The notes beneath the pieces were generated by a model. That model saw only the letters and a program-made list of their open reading frames with translations, was not told the origin of the DNA and made no database searches. DNA of 64,000 nucleotides from Acidobacteriota bacterium (lineage in GTDB: Bacteria > Acidobacteriota > Blastocatellia > RBC074): positions 1-64,000 of the forward strand of contig JACPYM010000031.1 of NCBI GenBank assembly GCA_016196035.1, given 5' to 3'. Shown here in pieces: positions 17,986-27,900 of this stretch. The number at the start of each line of letters is the position of its first letter. Position 1 is the stretch's first letter. Both the position numbers and the translations under genes were made by a program.

Positions 17986-20900
17986 ATGCGTCGAATTCAC
18001 CCCGTCGTCTGTTTCGCCTTGTTGCTGGCCGCGTTGTGCTGCGGCCTCATCGCCGATCAACCTTCTCAGGCGCAATCCGCCGGTAACTATGACCAATCCT
18101 TTTTCAACGCGCTCAAGTGGCGCAACGTCGGCCCCAATCGCGGCGGGCGTTCATTGACGGTCGCGGGCAGCGCAAGCCGTCCGTTCGAATACTACTTTGG
18201 CGCGGTCGGCGGCGGGTTGTGGAAGACGAATGATGGCGGCACGACTTGGCGGCCCGTGACCGATGGGCAGTTGAAAAGTTCTTCGGTCGGCGCGGTCGCT
18301 GTTTCAGAATCGAACCCGGATGTCGTTTACATCGGCATGGGCGAGGTCGCGTTGCGCGGTAACATCATGCAAGGCGACGGCGTTTACAAATCCACTGACG
18401 CGGGCAAGACTTGGAAGCACAGCGGCCTGGGCGACACGCAGGCCGTCGCGCGCATTCGCATTCATCCGACCAATCCTGACATCGTGTATGTCGCGGCGCT
18501 GGGCCATCCTTACGGCCCGAACGACGAACGCGGCGTCTTCAAATCCACCGACGGCGGCAAGTCTTGGAAGAAAGTTTTGTTCAAGAGCAACAAGGCAGGC
18601 GTGGTGGATTTGAGCATGGATCCGACCAATCCGAACGTGCTCTTCGCGGCAATCTGGGATGTTTATCGCACGCCGTGGAGCCTGTCGAGCGGCGGCCCTG
18701 ACAGCGGTTTGTTCAAATCCGCCGACGGCGGCGAGACGTGGGCGGAGATCACGCGCAACCCCGGGTTGCCAGCCGGCGGCCTCAATAAAATTTGGGGCAA
18801 GATCGGCGTCAGCGTTTCAGGTGCAGACGGGCAGCGCGTTTACGCCATCATCGAAGCCGAAGATGGCGGCGTGTTCGTCTCGGATGATGCGGGCGCGACG
18901 TGGAAGCGCAGCAGCGAAGACCGGCGCTTGCGGCAACGCGCGTTTTACTATTCGCGGCTGTACGCCGACCCGAAAGAGCGCGACACGGTATACGTGCTCA
19001 ATACCAGCTTTTATAAATCCACCGACGGCGGCAAAACCTATAAGAGCATCAGTACGCCGCACGGCGATAACCACGATTTGTGGATTGCGCCGAATGACAA
19101 CAAACGCTTGGCAAACAGCAATGACGGGGGCGCGAACGTTTCGGTCAATGGCGGCGAATCGTGGACGGGGCAGACGTTCCCGACCGCGCAGCTTTATCAC
19201 GTCGCCACTACTAAAGAGTTGGTTTATCACGTCTGCGGCGCGCAGCAGGACAATTCGACCGTTTGTGTGTCGAGTGAAGGCGCCGGGCGTGGTGGTGGCG
19301 GCGGGCGCACGGCGGCGGTGATGTATGCGGTGGGCGGCGGCGAATCAGGTTACATCGCGCCGCATCCGGCGAATCCGAATCTGTTTTACGCGGGCAGCCA
19401 AGGCGCATTGCTGACGCGCTTTGACCGCTCGACCGGCCACACGCGCGACATCCAAGTCTATCCGCTGTTCTTTTCCGGCATGCCCGCGCGCGATTTGAAA
19501 GAGCGTTGGCAGTGGACGTTCCCGATTGTTTTCTCACCGCACGATGCCAACGTGCTTTACACCTCGTCGCAGCATTTGTGGAAGACGGCCAACGATGGTT
19601 TGAATTGGGAGCGCATCAGCCCCGACCTGACGCGCGGCGATCCGAAGACGCTGGGCGATTCGGGCGGGCCGATCACCAAGGATCAAAACGGGCCGGAAAT
19701 TTACGGCACGATTTTCACGCTGGCTGAGTCGCCCATGCAGAAAGGCTTGCTGTGGACGGGTTCGGACGACGGGCTGATTCATCTGACGCGCGATGGCGGC
19801 AAGAACTGGGCGAAGATCACGCCGCCCGACTTGCCCGAATTCGCCCGCGTCAGCATTATCGAAGCTTCACCGCACCGCGCCGACACGGCGTATTTCGCGG
19901 CGAAGCGGTATCAACTGGATGACCGCGCGCCTTACCTCTATCGCACGCACGATTTCGGCAAGACCTGGACGAAGATTGTCACCGGCATCCCGGCCAATGA
20001 TTACGTCCACGCCGTGCGCGAAGACCCCAAACGCGCCGGGCTGCTTTACGCGGGCACTGAACACGGCATTTACATCTCGTTCGATGACGGCGCGCACTGG
20101 CAATCGTTGGCGCTGAATCTGCCGGATACGCAAGTCAGCGACATCGTGGTCGAAGAGAATGATTTGGTGATCGCCACGCACGGGCGTTCGATGTACATCC
20201 TGGATGACATTGGCGTGTTGCGGCAGATGACGCCAGCGATTGCGGCGGCGGATGTGCAATTCTTTCAACCGCGCACCGTCTATCGCGGCGTGCATCAGGC
20301 GGCGCTTGATTACTATCTGAAAAAAGATGCCGATAAGGTGACGATTGAAATTCTGGATGCCAAAGGCGCGCTCGTGCGCAGCTTCATTGGCACGGCGGAC
20401 GACGACAAGAAGCGGCCTGCCGCTGCTGCCGAGTCCACTGACGAAGAAGGCGGTGGCCCGCCGCGCGCCCGTCCGCCCGCACGAAAGGCGGGGACGAATC
20501 GTTTCACCTGGGATTTGCGCTACCCCGGCGCGTCGGTGTTTGAAGGCATGATTCTGTGGAGCGCGCGCGCCGAAAGCGGCCCGTTGGCCGTGCCCGGCAA
20601 TTATCAAGTTCGCCTGACTGCCAACGGCCAAACGCAAACGCAGAGCTTCATCATCAAGCGCGACCCGCGCCTGACCAACGTCACCGATGACGATCTGGCC
20701 AAGCAATTCGAACTCGCCATGCAGGTGCGCGACAAAACCAGCGAGACGAATGACACGGTCGTGCTGATTCGCGATCTGAAAAAGCAGATCAAGGAACGCA
20801 CCGATAAAGACACCACGCTGGCCGAGGCGGGCGCGGCGCTGGCGGCCAAGCTGAGCGCCGTCGAAGAAGGGCTTTACCAGGTGCGCAACCGCAGCAACCA

Positions 20901-21144
20901 GGACCCGCTGAACTTTCCGATCAAGCTCAACAATCAAATCGCCGCTTTGCGCCGCAGCATCGAAACCGGCGATGGCCGCCCGACCGCGCAATCGTATGTC
21001 GTGTTCAAAGAATTGTCTGACCAGTTGGCGGCGTTGCGCAGATTGTTAGACATTGTGTTGAAAGATGATTTGCCACAATTCAATCAACGGCTGGTGGGCA
21101 AGCAACTCGAAGCCGTCAAGATGAATAAAGAAGCAGGGAAGTGA
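17986..21144 (+). CDS. Secreted sortilin/Vps10-like (BNR-repeat) propeller protein
   Basis: A 1052-residue exported protein with signal peptide (CFALLLAALCCGLIADQPSQA). Residues about 40-750 are repeated BNR/Asp-box motifs such as STDAGKTWKHS, STDGGKSWKKV, SADGGETWAEI, SDDAGATWKRS and RDGGKNWAKI, the pattern of Vps10/sortilin-like ten-bladed propellers annotated as glycosyl hydrolase-like in this phylum. The C-terminal 300 residues include a beta domain (GTNRFTWDLRYPGASVFEGM) and a helical tail. No catalytic residues for glycoside cleavage can be assigned. It stands downstream of the Uma2 gene with 62 bp between them and is followed at once by a repeat-disrupted region. Confidence 0.88.
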   Translation: MRRIHPVVCFALLLAALCCGLIADQPSQAQSAGNYDQSFFNALKWRNVGPNRGGRSLTVAGSASRPFEYYFGAVGGGLWKTNDGGTTWRPVTDGQLKSSSVGAVAVSESNPDVVYIGMGEVALRGNIMQGDGVYKSTDAGKTWKHSGLGDTQAVARIRIHPTNPDIVYVAALGHPYGPNDERGVFKSTDGGKSWKKVLFKSNKAGVVDLSMDPTNPNVLFAAIWDVYRTPWSLSSGGPDSGLFKSADGGETWAEITRNPGLPAGGLNKIWGKIGVSVSGADGQRVYAIIEAEDGGVFVSDDAGATWKRSSEDRRLRQRAFYYSRLYADPKERDTVYVLNTSFYKSTDGGKTYKSISTPHGDNHDLWIAPNDNKRLANSNDGGANVSVNGGESWTGQTFPTAQLYHVATTKELVYHVCGAQQDNSTVCVSSEGAGRGGGGGRTAAVMYAVGGGESGYIAPHPANPNLFYAGSQGALLTRFDRSTGHTRDIQVYPLFFSGMPARDLKERWQWTFPIVFSPHDANVLYTSSQHLWKTANDGLNWERISPDLTRGDPKTLGDSGGPITKDQNGPEIYGTIFTLAESPMQKGLLWTGSDDGLIHLTRDGGKNWAKITPPDLPEFARVSIIEASPHRADTAYFAAKRYQLDDRAPYLYRTHDFGKTWTKIVTGIPANDYVHAVREDPKRAGLLYAGTEHGIYISFDDGAHWQSLALNLPDTQVSDIVVEENDLVIATHGRSMYILDDIGVLRQMTPAIAAADVQFFQPRTVYRGVHQAALDYYLKKDADKVTIEILDAKGALVRSFIGTADDDKKRPAAAAESTDEEGGGPPRARPPARKAGTNRFTWDLRYPGASVFEGMILWSARAESGPLAVPGNYQVRLTANGQTQTQSFIIKRDPRLTNVTDDDLAKQFELAMQVRDKTSETNDTVVLIRDLKKQIKERTDKDTTLAEAGAALAAKLSAVEEGLYQVRNRSNQDPLNFPIKLNNQIAALRRSIETGDGRPTAQSYVVFKELSDQLAALRRLLDIVLKDDLPQFNQRLVGKQLEAVKMNKEAGK

Positions 21145-21173
21145 TAAGGCTGATGAATACGCAGTTATTGTTT

Positions 21174-21370
21174 CATCGCCCTGAAAGGGCTTTATCTAAT
21201 AACCGGGGGCAATGCCTCCGGAACGGCGCGTATATTTCTGCGACCCTGAAGGGGTCGCAGACGGATTCAAATGCGGCCCTTTCAGGGCTGAGGACGCGCG
21301 CGTGCCGTCCCAGGGCGTTGCCTTCGGCTATTGAATCTGTCCCTTTCAGGGACAAGGTTGCGCCCCTTCA
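21174..21370. repeat. Cluster of CCCTGAAAGGG palindromes (REP-like)
   Basis: Four short palindromes share the core CCCTGAAAGGG or its complement: GCCCTGAAAGGGC (21178-21190), GCGACCCTGAAGGGGTCGC (21240-21258), GCCCTTTCAGGGC (21276-21288) and TGTCCCTTTCAGGGACA (21338-21354). Together they fill the interval between the propeller gene and the next protein. An open reading frame runs through them, but its translation there is low-complexity and basic and is more likely repeat than protein. Confidence 0.8.
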
Positions 21371-21377
21371 TCGTCGC

Positions 21378-22328
21378 GTGCAGCTTTTTGGTTTGTGCCT
21401 GTGGCTAGCTTGTTCGTGCATGCCGACATTCGCCCAAGCCGACGCCGAAACCTGGCTGGCGCGTCATGGCGCCGAAGCCGCCAAATACGAACAAGTCTTC
21501 AAAAACCTGTCCGCCGAAGAGACCAAGCTGATGGAGGTCTTCGACGACAAGGGCAACCTGCGGCAGAAACGCACCGTCATCGCCGAGTTGCTGGTGTATC
21601 AATCGGCGCAAGATGAAAACCGCATCGCCGAATTCCGCAACGTGCGCAGCGTGGATGGCAAGCCGGTGGACGGCTTTGAAGAGCGCATGGTTGATCTGTT
21701 CGACTATCTCAGCAAGGTCAAGACGCTGCGCGGCGAGATGAGCAAGCTGCACGACGAGTGGCTGAAATACGACATCGGGCGGCGTTTCTGGGGCTACACG
21801 ATCACCCAGGCGCGGCTGTTCAAAGCGCTGGGGCCGTCGGTGCGGGCGATTCCTTTCGGACGGCAAACTATCGGCGAGCGCGAGACTGTCGTGATCGTCT
21901 TCGAGCAATTGGCGGGCAACCACACTACCAACCGGGCGACCTGGGGTGCCGACCCGGACGATGTGGTGCAAGACATTTCCGGTTTGCGCAACCGCATCGG
22001 CGTCAAGACGCGCTATCGCGGCAAACTCTGGCTGGACAGGGAAACCGGGCAATTGTGGCGGCAGGAAACCGAATTGGTGGCCGACTATCAAACGCTGGCG
22101 CAACCCCAAGTAATGATCCGCTGGGAACAGAGTTATCAAGCGAGCGACTTCGGCATCCTGACACCGAAGCAATTTGTTTTTTCCTGGTTTGCCAACATGG
22201 TGGGGCGCGACACGGCGGCGGCGCGCTTAGAGTTGACCAGCCGCACGACGTATACCTACGGCAAATTCACGCGCTTCGATGTGAGCAGCGATGAGGGGCG
22301 CAAAGAGTTGTTGAACAAGAAGCCTTAG
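21378..22328 (+). CDS. Secreted protein of unknown function
   Basis: The mature part is a clear coding sequence that I do not recognise as a named family: about 300 residues beginning QADAETWLARHGAEAAKYEQ and containing RRFWGYTITQARLF, TRYRGKLWLDRETGQLWRQ and TTYTYGKFTRFDV, a layout seen in uncharacterised exported Acidobacteriota proteins. A signal peptide (LFGLCLWLACSCMPTFAQA) implies export. The start is uncertain: GTG at 21378 gives the minimal signal peptide but has no good Shine-Dalgarno; the frame stays open to GTG 21141, which overlaps the upstream stop, yet that extension is encoded by REP-like palindromes. Insertion of the repeats may have displaced the original start. Confidence 0.75.
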   Translation: MQLFGLCLWLACSCMPTFAQADAETWLARHGAEAAKYEQVFKNLSAEETKLMEVFDDKGNLRQKRTVIAELLVYQSAQDENRIAEFRNVRSVDGKPVDGFEERMVDLFDYLSKVKTLRGEMSKLHDEWLKYDIGRRFWGYTITQARLFKALGPSVRAIPFGRQTIGERETVVIVFEQLAGNHTTNRATWGADPDDVVQDISGLRNRIGVKTRYRGKLWLDRETGQLWRQETELVADYQTLAQPQVMIRWEQSYQASDFGILTPKQFVFSWFANMVGRDTAAARLELTSRTTYTYGKFTRFDVSSDEGRKELLNKKP

Positions 22329-22367
22329 ATCAAATTGCAGATCAGGGTAGGGGGAAAAGCGCCCTCC

Positions 22368-22462
22368 GGGACAGTACCGCGCGCGTGAGCAAGCGGAACT
22401 CAGGGTGTACCGTATGGCACCAGCGTTGCCGCACCGCTTGCTCACGCGCGCGGTACTGTCCC
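22368..22462. repeat. Long inverted repeat, family B
   Basis: Perfect 29-bp arms beginning GGGACAGTACCGCGCGCGTG (22368-22396 and 22434-22462) around a 37-base loop. The arm reads GTGAGCAAGCGG, while other family B copies read GTCAGCAAGCGG; the opposite arm carries the matching change. It lies 39 bases after the unknown secreted-protein stop, between convergent genes. Confidence 0.93.
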
Positions 22463-22505
22463 CGCCGCGCTGCCTGTGCATTCAATTGCAAACTGATCCA
22501 GTTTT

Positions 22506-22585
22506 CTTCCCACGAAGACACACAGCGGGGACACGAAGAGTTGCTGATTCAGCTTCGTGTCCCCTTTGTGTGTCTTCGTGCGAAG
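22506..22585. repeat. Long inverted repeat, family D
   Basis: Arms of 33 bases beginning CTTCCCACGAAGACACACAG (22506-22538) and their near-perfect complement (22553-22585) around a 14-base loop. It ends one base before the M20 peptidase stop codon, so it forms the 3' end of that transcript. The sister copy is at 15846-15934. Confidence 0.92.
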
Positions 22586-22586
22586 A

Positions 22587-23891
22587 CTAGGCGTTTAACA
22601 GTCGTAGCGTCGCCAGCGCCATTGCTTTGCAGGCTTGGATCAAATGTTCAATCTCGCAGTATTCATCAGGCTGATGCGCCAGGTTGAGCAGGCCGGGGCC
22701 ATAGGCGATGCATTGCTCTACGCCCGCCAGCCGCGCGAAATGCTTTTGATCGTAAGTGCCGGGGCTGGCAATCAATGGCGGCGTTTTGCCAAGGGCGGAT
22801 TGGATGGCCGTCGCCATTGTCGCGACCAAGTGCGAATCCGGCGCGGTCATGGTTGGATGCACAATCATCAGGTCGTTCAATTCATAGCGCAAATCCGCAT
22901 CGTGCCGTTGCAAGTCAGCCAGCACGGCGTGAATTTCAGTGCGCACTTCAGCCAAGTTTTCTTCCAGCAAAAAGCGGCGGTCGAAGATGGCGCGGCATAG
23001 ATCGGCGACGCAGGGCGTTTGCGGCGTGTCGAGTGATTGTCCGCCGTGGATGGCGTTGACGTTTAACGTCGCGGCGCGTGCGCCCGGCGGTTCGACGGGC
23101 ATGCGGGTTTGGCGCTGTACCAGCGCAGGTTTTAGCTCGCGTTCGAGTTGCGCGATAAACCGCGCCATCTGCTCAATCGCGCTGACGCCGAGAAAGGGCA
23201 TGCTGCCGTGCGCGGTGCGTCCGTGCATGACGACTTCGAACCAGTACACGCCGCGATGGCCGAGGCAGATGCGGTCATAATCGAGCGGTTCGGTGATGAT
23301 GACGTAATCCAGTGCTTCGCGCCGGAAGATGCCGTGTTGGGCCAGATAGGCCACACCCGCGAAGCCGCCGCTCTCTTCATCTACGGTGGCGCTCTGCTCG
23401 ACCGCGCCGTGTAGGTTGATGCCCGCGCGGCGGATGGCTTCGACGGCGAAGATGGATGCCGCAATGCCAGCTTTTTGGTCAGTAACGCCGCGTCCGTAAA
23501 TGCGTCCATCACGAATCACGGCGGCGAAAGGCTCAACCGTCCAGCCCGCGCCCGGCGGCACGACATCGAGATGGCCGTTGAAATGCAACGTGGGCCACGC
23601 CGCCAACCCGTTCAACCGCCCAATGACATTGACGCGCGGATGTTGCGGCGTGCATTCGGGCAACCCTTCCGCCGTGACGTACTGCGTTGCATAGCCGAAC
23701 TCGCGCAGCTTGTTGCCGATCAACTGGGCGCAGTCGGCGTAGTTTGCGCCGGGCGGATTGACGGTCGGGATGCGGACGAGCTGTTGCAGGAAGACGATCA
23801 GTTCGTCGGCTAGGCCGTCAATGCGGGCGAGTACGGTTGTTTCGGTTGGGGTCAGCATAATCGCTTGGTTCGCGGCAGGCGCATTTTCCAT
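22587..23891 (-). CDS. M20 family metallopeptidase (ArgE/DapE-like)
   Basis: A 434-residue zinc aminoacylase/deacylase-type protein. Metal-binding and catalytic motifs are visible: HFNGHLDVVPPG (His and Asp), GRGVTDQKAG (bridging Asp), VDEESGG (catalytic and ligand Glu) and a C-terminal TYDQKHFAR (His). The central lid domain for dimerisation contains HGRTAHGSMPF. The family includes acetylornithine deacetylase, succinyl-diaminopimelate desuccinylase and carboxypeptidase G2; substrate cannot be assigned. The start is uncertain: ATG 23891 lies at the edge of a heptanucleotide repeat array and has no Shine-Dalgarno; ATG 23858 (MLTPTETTV) is an alternative. A palindrome touches its 3' end. Confidence 0.9.
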   Translation of the reverse strand: MENAPAANQAIMLTPTETTVLARIDGLADELIVFLQQLVRIPTVNPPGANYADCAQLIGNKLREFGYATQYVTAEGLPECTPQHPRVNVIGRLNGLAAWPTLHFNGHLDVVPPGAGWTVEPFAAVIRDGRIYGRGVTDQKAGIAASIFAVEAIRRAGINLHGAVEQSATVDEESGGFAGVAYLAQHGIFRREALDYVIITEPLDYDRICLGHRGVYWFEVVMHGRTAHGSMPFLGVSAIEQMARFIAQLERELKPALVQRQTRMPVEPPGARAATLNVNAIHGGQSLDTPQTPCVADLCRAIFDRRFLLEENLAEVRTEIHAVLADLQRHDADLRYELNDLMIVHPTMTAPDSHLVATMATAIQSALGKTPPLIASPGTYDQKHFARLAGVEQCIAYGPGLLNLAHQPDEYCEIEHLIQACKAMALATLRLLNA

Positions 23892-23920
23892 TTGAGATTT
23901 GAGATTTGAGATTTGAGATT
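23890..23920. repeat. Tandem heptanucleotide array (ATTTGAG, four copies plus)
   Basis: Four exact copies of ATTTGAG followed by ATT abut the putative start codon of the M20 gene (CTCAAAT units in its 5' leader). The unit length of seven is shared with three other arrays in this window. Confidence 0.92.
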
Positions 23921-23954
23921 GTGGGTGGCCTTTGCTTCGGGCAGTCAGGTCAAG

Positions 23955-23996
23955 CAATGACAAATGAACAATGAACGATGACAAATGAACAATGAC
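23955..23996. repeat. Tandem heptanucleotide array (CAATGAC/AAATGAA type, six units)
   Basis: Six consecutive seven-base units of the forms CAATGAC, AAATGAA, CAATGAA and CGATGAC lie between the M20 gene and the next SDR gene, only 34 bases from the other array. Together they occupy most of the 135-base gap. Confidence 0.88.
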
Positions 23997-24026
23997 AAAC
24001 CAAACTCCGCGCCCTCGCGTGAGTCC

Positions 24027-24806
24027 TTACAACGGCGGTGCGAAGCGTCCATCCGCCGCTGTCCATCCGCCATCCACAAATAAGACTGAGCCGGTGACGT
24101 AGCTGGCCGCGTCGGAACTCAAATACACAATCGCGCCCGCCATTTCATCCGGCCGCGCCCAGCGGTTAAAGACGCTTTTGGCGGCATACGCGCCGTACCA
24201 GTCGGGATTGTTTTTGATCGGCGCAGTGAGGGGTGTTTCGACGACGCCGGGGGCGATGGCATTGACGCGCACGCCGCGTGGCCCCAATTCGGCGGCGAGG
24301 GCGCGCACGAGTTGGACGATGCCCGCTTTGGTCGCGGCGTAAACGCCTTGGCCCGGCTCGACGACTTGCGAACGGATCGAAGAGATGGCGAGCAGGCTGC
24401 CGCTGCCTTGGGCGGCCATCAAACGGCCTGCTTCACGAAAGACGATGAGGGTGCCTTTCAAATTGACGTTGATGACGCGATCGAATTCATCGTCGGTGTA
24501 TTCGAGCAGCGGTTTACGCACGTTGATGGCGGGCGTGGTTACCACTGCGTCGAGCTGCCCACGTTCAGCGAGCACGGTTGCAAACAGCGCGCGCACACTG
24601 ACGGCATCAGTCACATTCACTGCCAGCGCCGTGCCTTGCGGCAGCGTTTGGACAGTGGTCTGGGCGGCCTCCAAACGGTTGTCGGCGCAATAGACAAACG
24701 CGCCTTGCGCGGCCAGGGCTTGTGCGCCGGCCTGGCCGATGCCGGAACCCGCGCCGATGACGACGGCAGTGCGGTTGTCCAGCCGAAAGAGGGTTTCAAA
24801 ATTCAT
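24027..24806 (-). CDS. SDR family oxidoreductase
   Basis: A 259-residue short-chain dehydrogenase. It has the cofactor motif IGAGSGIG (about residues 17-24), an acidic ADNRLEA segment, the catalytic Ser in AISSIRS, and YAATK (catalytic Tyr and Lys), with a standard C-terminus VTGSVLFVDGGWTA. The usual structural NNAG after strand beta-4 is replaced by TTPAINV, an unusual substitution that keeps only the following residues. Such changes occur in some sugar or polyol dehydrogenase subfamilies but could affect stability of the active site. The gene is monocistronic in appearance, with a repeat-filled region downstream. Confidence 0.9.
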   Translation of the reverse strand: MNFETLFRLDNRTAVVIGAGSGIGQAGAQALAAQGAFVYCADNRLEAAQTTVQTLPQGTALAVNVTDAVSVRALFATVLAERGQLDAVVTTPAINVRKPLLEYTDDEFDRVINVNLKGTLIVFREAGRLMAAQGSGSLLAISSIRSQVVEPGQGVYAATKAGIVQLVRALAAELGPRGVRVNAIAPGVVETPLTAPIKNNPDWYGAYAAKSVFNRWARPDEMAGAIVYLSSDAASYVTGSVLFVDGGWTAADGRFAPPL

Positions 24807-24882
24807 GTGTTGCGTCCTTATGGAAGAGAAATGGTTGGGGCGGACTTTAACATAAACAGATGCGTTTGAGCGGAGGACAAAG

Positions 24883-24919
24883 AAAAAGGGCGTGTCGCAA
24901 TTGTTTGCGACACGCCCTT
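24883..24919 (-). terminator. Intrinsic terminator of the giant secreted-protein gene
   Basis: A perfect 15-bp stem (24886-24900 with 24905-24919, core GGGCGTGTCGCAA) and four-base loop lie 25 bp downstream of the stop at 24945 and are followed on the minus strand by TTTTT (24883-24887). Confidence 0.93.
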
Positions 24920-24944
24920 GGCAATTGAGTGATGCGGCCCGTTG

Positions 24945-27900
24945 TTACAGCGGGCGAATGAACACCCGCCCATCATCCGTGGCCGCAAACAGCTTCGTGG
25001 TTTGCCCGCTGTTGGCCAGCGACGTGATGCGGCTGAACGGGAGGCAATCGTTGAGCAACCCCCAGGTGTCGTTTTGCGCATTGAAGCGGAAGACGCCGCT
25101 ATCGGTCGCCGCATAGAGATTGCTGCCCGCGAAGTGCAGATCGTTCACGGTCTGGTTATCCAACCCGATGTTGATCGAACTCCAGTTGGCGGCGCCCAAC
25201 AACGTCGTGCGATAGACGCCGCTGCCGTTGAAACCCGCAAACAGTGTGTTGCCATCCGGGCTGACTTCGAGCGCCTGCACGCGGGTTGTCGGCAGGCCCG
25301 CACCGACCGCCGCCCAGGTGGGGCTGGCGCCGCCCAGATCGCTGACCAACAGCGTGTAAACGCCATTGGTTTCAGTGCCCGCATAAATGCGCGCATTGTT
25401 ATCAGTGCCCGCCGCCGTTAAGGCGTAAATGCCCAGATCACCCAGGCCGCCATTGACTTGCGCCCAACTGGTGCCGTCATTGGTGGTGAAGAAAATACCG
25501 CCGCCCTGGGTACCCGCGAACACCGTGCCGTTACTGGCTACCGCCAATGAACGGACAAAGCTGTTGCTCAGCCCATTGTTGACCTGCGTCCAGTTGATGC
25601 CGTTATCGGTGGAGCGATAGACGCCACCGCCCGGTGTGCCCGCAAAGAGCGTCGTCGTGGTGCCCGCCGTCTTCACTACTAGCGCGCGAATTTCAGTGCT
25701 GGTCAGGCCCATCTGGTCTACGCGCGGCCAGGTTTCGCCATTGTTGGTCGAGAGGTAGAAGCCGCCGCCCGCCTGCCCGGCATACAGGTTCGTCCCGTTG
25801 TTGAGCAGGGTGATGACGGTGCCTTGTTTCGGCAAATTGGTGGGTTGCCAACGCGCGGGCGAACTGGGGATCGTCAACGAGAGATTGACGGTCTTGGTCA
25901 TGGCCAGCGCATTGCAATTGCCGGTGGCGGTAAAGGTGACCGTGAAAGTGCGCGCTTCGTTGAACACACTCGGTGTCCAGTTAAACGTGCCCGCGGCGGC
26001 CGCTCCGCTGGTGTTGGTTTGCGTGAAGGTCGCGCCGGACGGCAAACCTTGCGCGGTTAGGGTAATGACGGAATTCGCGTTGGGATCGGTCGCCGTGACG
26101 TTGAAGGTCACCGGCTGGGCGACCGGATTGGTCGCGCAATCCTGCGGAATCGTCAGGTTGATCGTTTGATTCGCCGGCACGGTCAGCACCGGCGCTTGGC
26201 AAACGGAGGTGACGCCGATTTCCACCGTCGCGGCGGGGCTGTCCACCTTGCCGTCATTGACTTTGAAGGTGAACGAGTCGGTGCCGCTGAAATTGTTCGC
26301 TGGCGTATAGCTCAGATTCGGCGCGCTGCCCGACAGCGAGCCGTGTTGCGGCGTGGTGAGGACGGCGAACGAGATGGTGTCGTTGTCGGGATCGCTGCCC
26401 GTCAACGTCACGTTGACCTGCGTGTTTTGCAGCGTCGTGACGCGGCCCGTGCCGGTTTGCGGATTGGCGACCGGCGCGCGATTCACATCGGCGATGCTGA
26501 TCGAAACCGTCTTGGTGTCGTTTTGCTGCGCCGGCGAACAGTTGTCGGTCACGTTGAAGCTGACGGTGTAACTGCCCGCTTGGTTGAACGCCGGTGTCCA
26601 GTTGAACGCCTGTTGAATCGTGCCGCTCGTGCTGGTGGCAACCGGGAAGGTTGCGCCCGCCGGCAGATTGGGCGAGGTCAAGGTCAGCGTTTCGCCCGTG
26701 TCCGGATCGGTCGCCGAGACATTGAACGTCAACGGTTGACCTTCGCTGCCGTTGACCGTGCCCAGCGGTACCGTCAAGACCGGCGGACGGCAGACGTTGG
26801 CGACGATGATGCGCACGACCTTGTTGGCCGTCACCCCGCGTGTGGCGGTGAAGGTGATGTCAAAGGTGCCCGCCTGCGAGAAGTCCGGCGTCCAGGTGAA
26901 GGTCTGACTGATCGAAGAGCCGTTGCTGGTTTGCGCGGGGAAGACCGCGCCCTGGGGCAAGCCCGCCGTCGCATTCAGCGTGAAGGGTTGTCCCTGTGTG
27001 CCGCCCGCCGCCGACACCGTGAAGCTCACTTGCTGATTCTCGGTGGCGTTGAGCTGGCTGGGCGCGTCAATCGTGATGTTCGTCGTTTGCGGACTGACAA
27101 CGATGGTCACGGTATTGGTTGCGCTCAGCATGGGCAGTCCGTTGTCCCTGACCGCGAAGGTCACGGTGAAGCTACCCGCTTGCGCTTCGGTGGGCGTCCA
27201 GGTGAATTGACCTGTCGTCGCGTTGGTTTGCGTGAAGGTCGAACCGGCTGGTGTGTTGGTCGCGGTCAGCGTCAGCGTGTCATTCGCGTCAACGTCGGCG
27301 GCGGTGACCGTGAAGCTGACCGGTTGGCCGGTGATGACGCTTTGCGGGCCGGGCACGGTAATGGTCGGCGCATCGTTCACCGACGTGACGATGATGCCGA
27401 TGACGGCCTCATTGCTGTTGGTCTTGCCATCGCTGGCGCGGAACCGGACTTCATCCGTGCCGAAGAAGTTCGGGTTGGGCGTGTAAATCAGATTCGGCGC
27501 CGTGCCGGAAAGCGTGCCATTGCTGGGTTGTTTGGTGATCGTGAAGGTGAGCGGGTCACCATCTACATCACTTGCCTGCAAGATGAGATTGCCCGGCGCG
27601 TCTTCGCTGATCGCAATGTTGGAGCCTTGCGCGACCGGCGCGTCGTTGACCGGCGTGACGGTCAGCGACACGGTGGCGATGTTGCTGTCGAGCCGCCCGT
27701 CATTGGCCTTGAAGGTGAACGCATCCGGGCCGTTGAAATTGGCGGTCGGATTATAGGTCACATTCGGCGGCGTGCCGGTCAGCGTGCCGTGTTGCGGCGC
27801 TTGCAGAATGCTGTAGGTCAGCGTCTGGTTTTCAGGATCGCTGGCCACCAGCGTGAGCGCCTTGGGCGTGTCTTCGTCGAGCGTGACCGTTTGCGAGGCC

